NCBI GenBank assembly: GCA_964019055.1
Contig: OZ025221.1
Coordinates: 8,338,468-8,402,467, forward strand
DNA length: 64,000 nt
Source of the DNA: Anthopleura xanthogrammica
Lineage: Eukaryota; Cnidaria; Anthozoa; Actiniaria; Actiniidae
Direction: 5' to 3'
Made by a program: the position numbers and the translations under genes
Notes under the pieces: generated by a model
What the model was told of the DNA's origin: nothing
Databases searched by the model: none
What the model saw: only the letters and a program-made list of their open reading frames with translations
In this document: positions 11,889 to 23,200 of the stretch, one piece after another
How the letters are laid out: the number at the start of each line of letters is the position of its first letter
Position numbering within the stretch: position 1 is the first letter of the stretch

Positions 11889-12178
11889 GGCCAGCTGATC
11901 TGAAATAGTGACGTAGAAATGACGTCACTGCAAAACTGAGGTGTCGTGAAGGCTGCGCAGAATGACTTACAATATAATTTATATCTGAGATAAATCTAGA
12001 TTTTCAGGAGAGGTTTAATTTTGTATTAAATTAGTATGATATTCTTCATTTAGTGGGAAAATATTAAGATAAAGAATTAACCTTTTCCAGAGTCTTCTGG
12101 CTACTAAGGATGACACCTCAGTTTTGCAAATTTTTCTCAATTCTGATTGGCTAATATTTTTTCCTTAGATCAGCTGGA
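11889..12178. mobile_element. Small inverted-repeat element with ends ccagctgatct/agatcagctgg
   Basis: The left end (ggccagctgatct) and right end (agatcagctgg) are inverse complements. A second inner pair, tgcaaaactgaggtgtc and gacacctcagttttgca, lies inside them. It interrupts GAT-rich simple sequence, since gttatgatgacgatgac occurs on both sides, which supports insertion into a pre-existing repeat. Confidence 0.65.
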
Positions 12179-12179
12179 G

Positions 12180-12715
12180 ATGATGGTGTTGTTAAAGATG
12201 ATTATGGTTATGATGACGATGACGTCCGACGATGATGATGATGGTGATAGTAATAATAATTTTGGTGGTAATGGCGATGTGATGGTGATGAAGGTAATGA
12301 TGACAATGGTGATCAGTGATGATAGTAATAATGCATGATGGATGGTGATAACGGTGATGATGATGAGGACGGATAATGGTGATGATGATGGTGATGGTAA
12401 TAATGATTTTGGTGGCAATGGCGATGTGATGGTGATGATGGTAATGATGACGATGGTGATGATGATAGTAATAATGCATGATGGATGGTGATAACGGTGA
12501 TGATGATGAGGACGATAATGGTGATGATGATGGTGATGGTAATAATGATTTTGGTGGTAATGGCGATGTGATGGTGATGATGGTAATGATGACAATGGTA
12601 ATGATGATAGTAATAATGCATGATGGATGGTGATAACGGTGATGATGATGAGGACGATAATGCATGATGGCTGGTGATGATGGTGATGATGATGATGAGG
12701 ACGATAAGGCCGAAA
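12180..12715. repeat. GAT-rich minisatellite, period about 142 bp
   Basis: Simple GAT/GGT/AAT sequence with a higher-order unit that begins taataatgcatgatggatgg at about 12327, 12469 and 12611. The units are nearly identical, so recent expansion is likely. Long histidine-rich or aspartate-rich open frames across it are low-complexity artefacts. Confidence 0.9.
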
Positions 12716-12734
12716 AGAACGCAACAGCAAATCA

Positions 12735-13105
12735 CGGAAATTGAACTTAATATTTATTTATTTATTTATTTATTTATACACAATATTTATACAGAGGTGC
12801 CCAGTTCAGCAAAGCTGGTTTGAATGGGGCTCTGTTTAAAATAAACTTACAGACAAAAAATATAGTACAGAGAACAAAAAATAAAGTTACAATAATAAAG
12901 TACTAAGAGTAAAACATTTAACATTTAACATGCAGTATTGCATGGCGCACAGGGTTTATTCTAGCGAGATCTAAAATGCTTTTTAAGGCCAGACTTGAAT
13001 TTAGTTTCGTCATGTACCCTCCTCAGGTCCAGCGGAAGGCTGTTCCAGATCTTTGTACCGCTGTACCTGAAGGAGCCCTGATATTTGGATGTTCTCGCAA
13101 AATAT
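12735..13105 (-). mobile_element. 3' end of a non-LTR retrotransposon (LINE), truncated
   Basis: On the minus strand, about 13090-12960 encodes a C-terminal reverse-transcriptase tail with the motif YSGTKIWNSLPLDLRR, followed by a basic end (KKHFRSR) and a stop at about 12961. This motif is typical of CR1/L2/Jockey-type elements. A roughly 200-bp 3' untranslated tail follows and ends in an AAAT microsatellite at about 12752-12778, a common LINE 3' end. Only the 3' few hundred bases remain, consistent with 5' truncation at insertion. Confidence 0.75.
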
Positions 13106-13119
13106 GTCATGAACTAAAA

Positions 13120-13294
13120 TCAAATATTGCTTGCCTCTTTATCTGTAGTATCATACATTCCCTGCCTTCCCTGCCAAGATATCGTCAATCTTCTTAACGT
13201 CTGGGTTAAGTTTGACCAGGAATTTCCTGGCATCACACAAGACTGCGTACCCGCCACAACCATCCCCAGGCTGTTCCAGGCAAAAGAAGATCAG
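13120..13294 (-). pseudogene. Relic exon of a TauD-like dioxygenase (paralogue of the 15.4 kb gene)
   Basis: After a splice-acceptor-like ttattag, the minus strand reads LIFFCLEQPGDGCGGYAVLC and continues DARKFLVKLNPDVKKIDD, then stops at 13120-13122. It aligns with exon 2 of the plus-strand dioxygenase (LIFYCLQEPAEGCGGFTVIC), including the same acceptor phase. Similarity fades after about 45 residues. I could not find the flanking exons (the HNE-bearing exon or the HGR exon) on this strand nearby. It is therefore most likely a broken paralogue or duplicated exon, next to a LINE fragment. Confidence 0.7.
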
Positions 13295-15393
13295 CTAATA
13301 ATTTCAAAAAGTGATCGATGACATTTTCATCCTTTCCATGTACGTAATAACTGCACTGAGAAATTCAAGATAAGACAAAGTGTGGAGTTTCTAAGATGTA
13401 TTGCATTACGCTCTGTGTCACGGAAACCAACTCTGCAACTCTTAGCCATTACACAAGTCTTTCTCTCCCTGTCCCCACCGGAGTTAAAGTCGGGCTGCAC
13501 GCAGTCTAACGAACCCCAAGCCAACCAATGCAAGATTTCATTGATGAGGTGCGGAAAGACAAGGGCAAGCACTATTAGTTTTTCCTCGTGACTTTCAAAG
13601 AGAGCAACAGTAACACTGCTTTCCATCATCTAGTCAGCATACTAGTATGCTGGGTGTTGAAGCAAAAGGACACGAAGTACCTTACAAGGCTTACGTAATC
13701 CATTGTCATCATGTGATGGGAGGGGAGGGCTGAAAGAATCTAGGGAAAGGCCATTGAAATTTAACACTTCTCATCAAAGAGAGCCAGCTCTTTGCAGACA
13801 ATAAACCAGAAGTGATCAGTAAAACCGGTGATTGCTAATCTAAAATTGAATTCTGCGTCAGACTTTGTTGTATCGTTTCATTTAGAGCACTTCAGGAATC
13901 ATTAGCCAACGTGCAAATTTACAAACACCCGTGGAATGTGTTCTGTCAGTCTATCGAATATCTGCTTACCGCCCCTCGCACATGTTCTATGGTCTGAAAT
14001 CTAGCCCTGCTGCTCAAAGATTGGCTAAACAGCCTACAGGTCATAACCTTGGATTATGTTAGACTACATTTGGCAGACGTATAGTTCTCAGTTGTCACAA
14101 GACTTATCAGGATTGAAAACTTGAAGAAAACCGGAAAATCTAGTTTGAACGAGTAAGTCTAGTACAAAAACTGGTGTAAACCTGGTCAACAAATATTTTG
14201 TATAAATTTTGCGCCCGTGACCTGACAGGTTTCTTTCCACTGAAGAGATTAGCAAAGATACAGATTTCAGCTGGTTGGTTTGAAAAAGTCAAAAGAAAGC
14301 AATTTAAGGTAAATTTTAATGCTAATGATGAGTATTTTTCAGTGTTTCGGTTTTGTAGAGGGAGGCGAGGGGGAAGAAAGAGGCCATGTCAGCCATGTTT
14401 CTGTCCCTGACGTTTCTTATGATTAGGGCCGAGATGAAATCGATTCATTTTCGTTTAGAATTTGCTGTTTAAGAACTATCCAACAGCGGGAGAAAAAGCT
14501 GGAACAAGAACTTACCTAAATGTTTTAATATTACTGAAGTATAAACATGTCATTTCAAAAAATGTAAGGCGAAGGAAATTGTAGAACTGTGGAATCCGCT
14601 CTACGACAGTAGTCCAACATAATACGCGATGACCTTTCTTGGAAACTGGTTTTGGAAAACTTTCCTGTAACACTTAAATGGTCGTAAAAAAATAATCATT
14701 ATACTTCAAAATAGAAAAAAAAATAGTTCGGCTCTTGCGAATAAAAAGTCGAAGAAGAAACCATGCAAAACTGATCGAAGGTTTTTTTCGGGTGCGTTAG
14801 TTTTCTCTTGCCTTAACTCCTTGGAAAAAAAATAGCTGGCAAGAAGCGTGTCTGAAGAGCTACATAACGCGTGGATCTTGCAACAACAAGATGAAGTCAA
14901 ACTGTAACAGAATAAAGTAGCGAATTGGAAACTGGACCTTCTCTTGATCTCGCATATGATTATTCCTTGGTTGCGTGACCAAAAGTGCCCAACTGAACTA
15001 AGCTAACAAATAAGCCAATTAAAAAGCGAGAAATATGACGGCCATTAAATATAATACCTGGAAAATTATAATAGGATCAAGAATAATGTTAGAGCACAGA
15101 CAGAAAGCTATTTGTGAGCACGCGAAGTAACTTTTTGTTTTGACATTTTAGATGCCATTATTTTGGTTATTACGTTGTTTATAAACTGAAATTCAACGTG
15201 ACCTGTTCTGAAGGTTTTCAAAAGTGATCTGCTCATCTATTTTTGTCCAATTTTGATGTTCAAGTAATAAGTTAGAGATTGCACTTAGACATTTTTGGAG
15301 ACAACATCACAAAATTCAAGAATTTTTTTCAGCTGTAAAAATCGAGTTTTTTTTGTTGATAGTGAAACTTATTTTTATTTAACCACAGAACTA
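13295..15393. other. Intergenic, no gene recognised
   Basis: This stretch lies between the relic exon and the dioxygenase start. A 100-codon minus-strand open frame at 13327-13629 has no family motif and no plausible splice context, so I do not call it. Nothing else was recognised. The last few hundred bases should hold the dioxygenase promoter and 5' UTR. Confidence 0.5.
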
Positions 15394-17244
15394 ATGGCCA
15401 TTCGTCTCGTTCTCAAGAAGTCTTTCAATCCAGAGCTGATATCTACACGTAGTGTCCTCTGCTTGCTCAGCCGTACACTTACATCCCAAGCACCAAGCTA
15501 TAAGTTTGATGCCTTATTCAAGCCAATAACTCCAGAGGAAATTTCCCCCAAAACTGACTATGAAATTGCTGGTCGCAAGTGGCTTCCAGGTTCTATGGGT
15601 GAGGGGTTCCCCAAACACCTGCGCAAGCCGAGAGAAGGATTCCCATATGCCCTTGGAGTAACATCGAGCGAAAAGTATGACCTCAATGAATGGGCAAATA
15701 TTACCCGTCAAGTTATTGATGACAATCTAAGCAAATATGGGACTATGGTAATAAGAGGACTACCACTAGTGGAAAGTACTGCTATTTCAGACTTCTCTAA
15801 GGCCTTAGGATATGACGCTATGTCATATCCAGGGGGAGGTGGAGCTGATAGGAATCTTCATGACGCTGATGCTCAAGTATACACAGCCAGTGAGGAGCCA
15901 CCAGAATTCACTATTGAGCTACATAATGAGCTGGCATACCTTCCAACCTATCCAAGAAAGGTAAAGCATAGCTACAACTTAGTAGTACCCCTCATCATCC
16001 TCATTATTCATTATCACCATCTTCATAACCATCATCTCCATCATATTAATGCATTTTTCTGATAACTATTCTCTGATAAAATTCTTAGTTTATGGAAGCA
16101 TTGGTGGCGTAGCAGTGAGAGCGCTCGCCTTTCACCAATGTGACCTGCATTCAAGTCCTGCCAGGCTTGATGTGATATATATGTGAGTAGGTTTTCTCCT
16201 GTGCTTCAAGGGTTTTGGGTTCTCCTGTTTTCCTCCCTCTCCAAAATTCAACTTCTAAATTCCATCTGGAATCCTGAGGAAGAGCCACTGTGGAATCCAC
16301 TGCTTAAATTTCCATTTATTATTCATATATTTATTTCTATTTAGCTGATCTTCTACTGCCTGCAAGAACCAGCAGAAGGATGTGGAGGATTCACTGTCAT
16401 CTGCGACAGCAAAGAGCTTTTTAGCAGACTGGATCCCAAGATAATAAAAAAGCTTGATGAAAAACAAATAAGATATTTCCATAGGCTACCTGATGAATCT
16501 AAATCTACATACGTATCCTGGCAGCAGACATTCAATACTAAGGATATTGAGGTACCAACTACATGTAATGATGATAACTTCTTGCATAAACTATATCTCT
16601 ATCATGATATAGCAATGCATTCTGGGACTGTTAACTCAATAGCCAATGTACAAGAACTTGAATTGCTAGCAAAAAGCATGATGGGAAACTGAGTCCTGAT
16701 GCTTTTTTGGCTCCTCTTAAAATTCCTCTGACAATAATTAATATTAATAATTAATTATTAATGTATTAATAATTGTTAATATTAATATTTATTAATACAT
16801 TAATTAAAACCCATAACTTTCTTTCTATTATAGGAAGTGAAAGCCTACCTGGAAAAAGGGGGTTATGGTTATGCCTTTGATGAGAAAAAAGGGATTGTAA
16901 CCTTCTGGAACACACTCCCAGCTTTTATGCCTCATCCTGACACTGGAGAAAAAATATGGTTCAATTCAGTTCACATTACACATCATACAGGCCTAAAGGA
17001 ATCCCCGATGTATCCCGGAGAAGACAAACTTGACACTGTGTACTCATGGGACTCCACTTATGGCGATGGTTCTCCAATCGAGCCTGAAGTTATTCAGCAT
17101 ATCAGAGCATGCATGTGGCACAGTACTTATGGATTCCAGTGGAAAAGTGGTGATATGCTTGTGGTTGATAACTTCAAGGCTTTACATGGAAGACTCAGTT
17201 ATACTGGAAATAGAAAGATTCTTGCTTTCTTGATGGCTAACTAG
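15394..17244 (+). CDS. TauD/TfdA-family Fe(II)/2-oxoglutarate dioxygenase
   Basis: Three exons, 15394-15960, 16345-16551 and 16834-17244, encode 394 aa, all joined in phase 0. The chosen ATG (15394) gives MAIRLVLKKSFN and an Arg/Ser-rich N terminus without early acids, which could be a mitochondrial targeting sequence. An in-frame upstream ATG at 15295 exists, but a possible acceptor (accacag) just before the chosen start argues against it. The metal triad is visible: H177 and E179 in ELHNELAYL, and H376 in ALHGRLSY, with R385 as a candidate 2-oxoglutarate contact. The exon 2 segment (FYCLQEPAEGCGG, then CDSKEL) is typical of the clavaminate-synthase-like TauD group. The substrate is unknown. 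It is not obviously gamma-butyrobetaine or trimethyllysine hydroxylase, which carry an N-terminal DUF971-type domain that I do not see. A broken paralogous exon lies 2 kb upstream in inverse orientation. Confidence 0.88.
16101..16258 (+). mobile_element. tRNA-derived SINE-like repeat (intron 1 of dioxygenase)
   Basis: The segment has an A-box-like tagcagtgagagcg and a B-box-like attcaagtcc about 35 bp apart. It is followed by a tail with gtgagtaggttttctcctgtg. A related copy with ggttcaaatcctgg is at 21033-21215. The pol III-type internal promoter and shared 3' body indicate a SINE family. Confidence 0.65.
16729..16812. repeat. AT-only imperfect palindrome
   Basis: Dense taattaat/attaatatt blocks form several overlapping inverted repeats just upstream of the acceptor of the last dioxygenase exon. 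It is probably simple-sequence expansion. Confidence 0.7.
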
Positions 17245-18114
17245 ACTGAACTTGCAATCATCACTAACAATAACTACAGTGTTATTATACACCCTTATAA
17301 GCCCATGTCACATGGAACACTTTGTCATGCAACTTAAATTGTCTTACAAATAAAATAGTTGCAGATTGCACTGCAATATTTTGGTTGCAATTCAGTTTTG
17401 TGAAAATAAGTGTTGCAAGTTGCACATATAATTTGAATCAATTTAATGACAAATAAATAAATGGCTTTTGCACACAGTCTAATCACAAGTTGTATGACTG
17501 TGTCGCACATATTAAATTTTTCAAAAACTTTTCAAAATATTTTAGAAGCTGGTTCAAATTTTCGTGCAGCACAAAATAAAAACTTCAAGTCATGCTGGGG
17601 GATGTCTCAAATGTGGAAAGAACTTGATGATCTTCATTGACAGGCTCAAATGACTACCCTCTAAAAAGATTGGATCCCTTCATTGTACAAAATGAAATAC
17701 AGTGCTAGCTATAAAAAAACTGTACATTTTATGTATCGGTATCTGTGTAATGTATATCAAAGCTTAAATAGCAAGATGCTAGTCGTGATAATAGTGTTTA
17801 ATTGCAGTGAAGTCACACATGATATGAGCTAGCATATTTTAGGTTAATTTTTTTTTGTAATGAATTATGAAAGCCCTACTTATAGCTACTGTCAATAAGC
17901 TTACATATTAGATTTTTAACATCTTAAATACTAAAATATTGATTAAAAATTTTAAAGAAAAGGATAAAAATAAACTTACTTTTTGATATGTATTCATCTG
18001 TGATGACTGCCCTGTTGCCCTGGCTAAAATGAACTGTGTTGTAAGCTGTGGATTGGGATCCCTGTGGTATGAGCAATGCATCTTGGGTAAAATTAATGGC
18101 GGCCACAGTGGGTC
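17245..18114. other. 3' UTR of the dioxygenase and spacer to MRPL58
   Basis: Candidate polyadenylation signals (aataaa) occur at about 17346 and 17452. The stretch gttgcaagttgcac near 17412 resembles the pieces of the palindromic element at 49500-49790. No gene is seen. The last 100 bp before 18115 should contain the MRPL58 start region. Confidence 0.5.
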
Positions 18115-19720
18115 ATGATTAGGCGCGTTTTTAGTTCTTTTTTAGTTTTAAGACCAGAATGTTCGGTATTATTCGGTAATAATCATTTGGATAGAGCAAG
18201 AAGGCTTCTTCATACCACAGAATATCTTAAAACATCAGAGGTAAGGCGATAGATCAAAATGATTAACATTTCATTCTGACAAAAATTTTAAAAAAAATTA
18301 AAAATATGAAAAAGATTATTTTCAAACTTTTTGGGTCGTAGGATCCTGGAGGATATTTTAAATTCACAGGACCAGTTCCTCAAGGTATGTTAATAGTGTT
18401 TGTTGATGTCATTTATGAGGTTTAAAAACAGGATGGACCCACCCTCCCCTCCCTCCTTAAAATAACATTGTGCGTGGTTGTATATATAATTGTTTGATTG
18501 TTCTTAGCTTTTCAGAATCAATTATTTAATCTCATATTTTAGATCGTCTAGACATTAAATTTGCTCGCAGCTCAGGCCCTGGAGGACAAAATGTTAACAA
18601 AGGTAAGCTGAGTTATAATTTTGGGTTGTCTGTGTTTTTCCGGATACAGGGATCCCAACAAAAATTTTGCAATTCAAAATGTTAATCCTGTGTTAGCACC
18701 ATATTCTACAAGCTTAGAAAGCTTTGTTCCATTCCATTTTTAGTGAACACCAAGGTTGAAATTCGTTTTCATGTAGAAACTGCAGATTGGATTCCACAAG
18801 ATATAAGAACAAAACTTCTTCAAAGGGTAGGTGAAAGGTCATGCTATATCTGTTGAGGCATTGTGTAAGGCATATGTTATTTTCTGGTGGGGGATCTGTA
18901 GCCTATGTATGGTCGCTTCCCACCCCTCCCCCTTCAGGGGAAAACCAGGGAGAGGGGTGGGAAGCAACTGTACGCAGGCTAGGGATCTGGGGAATGAGGT
19001 ATCAGGTGGAAGGGACCTGGGACAATTTATTTTCTTAAACTCAAAATCAAAATTAAAATAGTATTTTTATATTTTCTTTTCAGGAAAGAAACAGAATAAA
19101 TAAGAATGGAGAGTTAGTCCTAACTTCAACAAAATTTCGTACTCAACAAAAAAACATTGAAGATGGTGTGTCAAAAATTAATAGTTTGATCAAAGAGGCT
19201 TCTTTCGTACCTAAGGCAACCTCAGCTGAACAAAAGCAACATGTTCAGAGATTGTAAGTATCTAAAATTGAAAATTACTGACTGAACGTAGTGACCGATC
19301 AACCCCCCAACCAACTAACCAACTGACTGACCGACTGACAGCCAGTCAGACAGACAGACAGACTGACTGACTGAGTTAGTGAATGAATAAATGAATGAAT
19401 GAATGACTACAGTACAATACAATAAACTATATTTAAAGAGGGTCTAACTTACGGCCCTCATGTAAATGTACTAGTGAGTAAGGGAGAAAGTGATGAGGGA
19501 GTGATGGTGAGAATGAATAATGTATAAAAACTAATTTACCCATAGTGGATGACTGTTTTTGTATTTTTAGAAACAAGATTCAATATTTTCTTTGCTATCA
19601 ATGTCACTAACAATTGTTCTTTTTTTTTTCATTTACAGAGCAAGAAGATTCAACGAGAGACGGCTTTCTGAAAAGAAGTTCTCTTCAGTGAAGAAGAGAG
19701 AAAGAAGGGGAGATGATTAA
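18115..19720 (+). CDS. MRPL58: Mitochondrial peptidyl-tRNA hydrolase ICT1 / mL62
   Basis: Six exons (18115-18240, 18342-18384, 18543-18602, 18744-18826, 19084-19253, 19639-19720) encode 187 aa in continuous phase. The start [16 protein letters not shown] gives an Arg-rich, acid-poor mitochondrial presequence. The catalytic GGQ (residues 70-72) lies in [13 protein letters not shown], the release-factor-type peptidyl-tRNA hydrolase signature. The C terminus is strongly basic ([13 protein letters not shown], then KKRERRGDD), as expected for the tail that enters the ribosomal mRNA channel. The family rescues stalled mitochondrial ribosomes and is an integral large-subunit protein. The human protein is 206 aa, so the length fits. 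MTRF1-type factors are larger and carry extra domains, so ICT1 is the better call. An upstream out-of-frame ATG at about 18096 opens a short uORF. Confidence 0.93.
18896..18987. repeat. Short inverted-repeat element in MRPL58 intron 4
   Basis: The left end gtagcctatgtatggtcgct and the right end agcaactgtacgcaggctag are imperfect inverse complements. They enclose cccacccctccccc and its inverse ggggtggg. A relative with tagcctacgtagcggcc is at about 48660-48722. Confidence 0.6.
19300..19422. repeat. Tetranucleotide-rich repeat (GACT/GACA/GAAT)
   Basis: Successive blocks of gact, gaca and gaat tandem units lie in intron 5 of MRPL58. It is simple sequence only. Confidence 0.8.
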
Positions 19721-20270
19721 GGAAAACAGAATCATTCAGACTACCAATCGTGATCACCACACATTACATCAGTACAATACAGGAAAGATCTTCCATAGAT
19801 AAATTGTAAATAAACTTGCTTCGCACAACATTCCAGTTTTAAAGAAGCTAGAAACAAAAATATTTATAAAAATAAAAAGGTTCTTACAAAAAAGTTTTGT
19901 AACATGTATTTTCTTTTACAATTCCTAAGTTTCTGTTTGAAGGAATTCCAGGTTTAAAGCTGTAATCTAGGACCAAATACATTTGTGTGTGTGTTGGAGG
20001 GGGGGCCGGGGTGGGTGATAGGAAAAGCTCCCCTGTCATAAAGTACTTGAAAAAAATTAGAACATTTCCTCAAACATTTTCTTGACCTGGTAAGTATTCA
20101 AGAATTTAGAAAAATAATACAACACTAGATATCAGCTAACAACCATTCAAAAAAGTGTCAACTTTCTTGAGAAAGTCTGCCAAGCTAAGACATGTCATTG
20201 AACTGATTCAAGTTGGGCTTCCTTTGTCAAGAATATTGAAGAACTGCGCATGCTCACTTCCAAAGTAAAA

Positions 20271-23200
20271 ATGGCGGATGAAGAGGACGAAGATCCAGTA
20301 GTTGCGGAGGTAAGTTATCACCTGTTTTTAAAATCCTTCCTCCTTGTAATCTTTCTCAAAGTCATCATAAACTATAACTTACTTTATATTCCTAGGTTGA
20401 CGTCTTTTTAGCCAAGTCTTTAGCTGAAAATTTGTATATTTTTCAAGTAGGTATACTTTTTTACGTCGATACCGGTTCAACATTTTGTGACCGTTTTGGA
20501 ACAAAACAATGAATTTTAACTGTCAATTTAATCACTCTTGGCTTACTTAAACATTAATCCCAAAATTCCTATGATATAGAATATTGTTTGTTTCTTTCGA
20601 ATTTTTTTTTTCTAGTATACAACTGTACCTCCACTTCTCTAAATTATACCGAGACACGCGAGTCGAACTGACGTTCCGCGAAATATTTCGAACGTGGTTT
20701 GAAAAGTTTCTAAAAGATTTTAAAATGCTTCAAGAACTGGCACTTGCTAATGTATTTGTTTATATCAGGTCATAGATATATTGTAAAATTAATATAACGT
20801 TTATAGAAAGTATTAGTTTATAGAGAAGTTGTAGATTCTTATAATTGATAAATATTTTTTGAATTGACAGTATCCTGTAAGACCTGCAGAGCTTTCTTAT
20901 GATAATGTTCCTCATGTAGGAGCACGAATCAAACCAAAACAACAAAAGGTAAGCTACACTGAGATGAAGGTAGCTAATGTAATTTTTAAGAGATAAGATA
21001 GTTTCTGTACATTGAGCATTGAGGGAAGCTTGGGTGACGTACAGGTGTGCCGCTAATGCAATGCCTCTAACCAATGCGACCTGGGTTCAAATCCTGGGCT
21101 TGGTGTCCTATGTGAGTAGAGTTGATTGTTGGTTCTCTCTTGTGCTTCGATGGTTTTTCTCTGGGTTCGCGGGTTATCCTCCCTATATAAAATCAAAAGC
21201 TTAAACATGATTGAGCCGGATTAAACCAACAACATGAAAATCCTACAAAAACATGTTTTTGAGACCATAAGGATTTATTTGAAATAGGTCTGGGGCACTT
21301 AAATGTCATTGCTAAACCTGGTCCAATAATATTGGTTTTGACACAGGGATCCCAATAGCAATAATATCGTTTCCTCTGTAGTAGACCAATGTCAAGATAT
21401 ATTGGTATGCTGATTTTGTCTTTAAATTAATTCTTTTCCAAATATAAAGGTAGAAATAGATCTTGGAATCAATACAGAAAGCAGAAACTACTATCAACCC
21501 AGAGGAGAACAAATTGCTATAGACGTTAATGGAAGGGTCCCAGCTAATAATGAAAGATATTATGAAAGGTAAAAACAATTTTACTACCATTTTCGTTCAA
21601 GCATTCAGCAATAAAGAATTCACACATTTGCTTACGTTTAATCGAAGCAAGACGTTTTGTCAGACTTTAAAATTCAGACTTTGACAAATCATAGTAAACC
21701 GTCTTGAGCGGGTTTTCACGTGATACCCTCTCGCCCAATCAGAGTACGAGAAAAATGGACTTTGACAGTTGTTATATAAAATTTTCTGATATTATACAGT
21801 AAGATAAAAACATTTCTTTCTTGGTCTTTAGTGAAAAAATGGACAAGCAAGTACTGGTATCATCAAGAGCATCTGCTGAGGCATCTAGATATGCTGCAGG
21901 AGTATTTAGGGAAGGTTTGTGTTTCAAATTAACCAGTCTTGTGCCTTGATTATTGGCTCACAATATACTGTCCCTTACAACGAGTGTCATGATCATCTAG
22001 ATATGACTGTACAGTTCCTTTCACAGAGTATCGCCTCCCCTTCCCTCTTCCCCCTTCCCCACTTTCAAAATTTCACTTCTCCTGGATGGAGATTGTATGA
22101 AAAAGATTAGGAAGTCTGAAAATACTTTTTTTTCTATAAAGTAATAGCGTAATTTATGTTATAGTAGGGCTAAAAACAACAGTTTGTCAAAATTCGTAGT
22201 TCGGCCAGGCCAATTGCCTCTCAGGCCATTTCTCTTGACTGTTTACATTGACCGGTAATGTACATGTTGATCAGTTCAATGTGGCTAGTTATTATCTCTG
22301 GCCATTGAGAAGCCATGATTTTTTTTAGCCTTGCATAGTGTGACTTTCTGTAGGATAACTGTCTGATTGCAAGCATGGTAATTGTTTCAGGTGAATTACA
22401 CATAACACCATTACAAGGTGTACTACAACTGAGACCTAACTTTGAATACATGAACAAAGCTGAAACAAATGTAACTCAAGCATCCTCAACACAAGATGAA
22501 GGTTGGTTTGTTATTATGGTGATAATAATTTTTTGTAAGAACGTCCAGCCCCCAACCCCACTATCCTCCCCCATACTCTCATATATAACCTTTTTTTTTG
22601 AACTTCTCAAGTCAATCTAGCTTTAGTTCAAAATCTGTCTACAGCCCGATGTGCAAAAGTGTGACCACATTTAATATATTTGCATACTTCTATGCACAGG
22701 CTTTTTGCTGTCAAACAAGCTTTACAGGACTTATTTGGTAAAACCAGACAGCTTCCCATCAAATGTGTCGGTTTAACATACTAAAGTATGCAAATACATT
22801 AAAAGTGGCCATACTTTTGCACGTTGCACTGTAAAATAGAGTGAGCACAAGTTGAGGAAACAAAACACTGGAAGAGCACTTGACAATGATTGGCAAAGAA
22901 GCTGAAAATACTTCAAAAATGATATGGATACCCTGAGCTATCTGTTTTAAGATATATTAATTTTTTTTTTTTACCATTATCTTTAGATTCCCAGGACGAA
23001 GAAGAAGAACCAGCTAAGGCTTTAACAGTAAGCAGTATAATAATAACATTCTTACAGTGCGAATCGAAAAACCGTGGGCACCTAGAAATATTTCAAGAAT
23101 GTTTCTTAACCAATCAGAAGCATTATTGTTATCTTTCCATTATCTTATGGTTAGAGAGTCATTTCTGATTGGCCAAAGAACAATAGAACATTCCTGGAAT

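Noticed and set aside
12170..12735. Long histidine/isoleucine-rich open frames on the minus strand
   Set aside because: They are translations of the GAT minisatellite. Several frames are open at once, and there is no family motif.
13327..13629. 100-codon minus-strand frame upstream of the dioxygenase relic
   Set aside because: It does not align with the other dioxygenase exons (no HNE or HGR motif), and no splice connection was found.
15295..15393. Upstream in-frame start for the dioxygenase at 15295
   Set aside because: The extra residues are not targeting-like, and a plausible splice acceptor (accacag) lies just before the ATG at 15394. The upstream part is probably intron or UTR.
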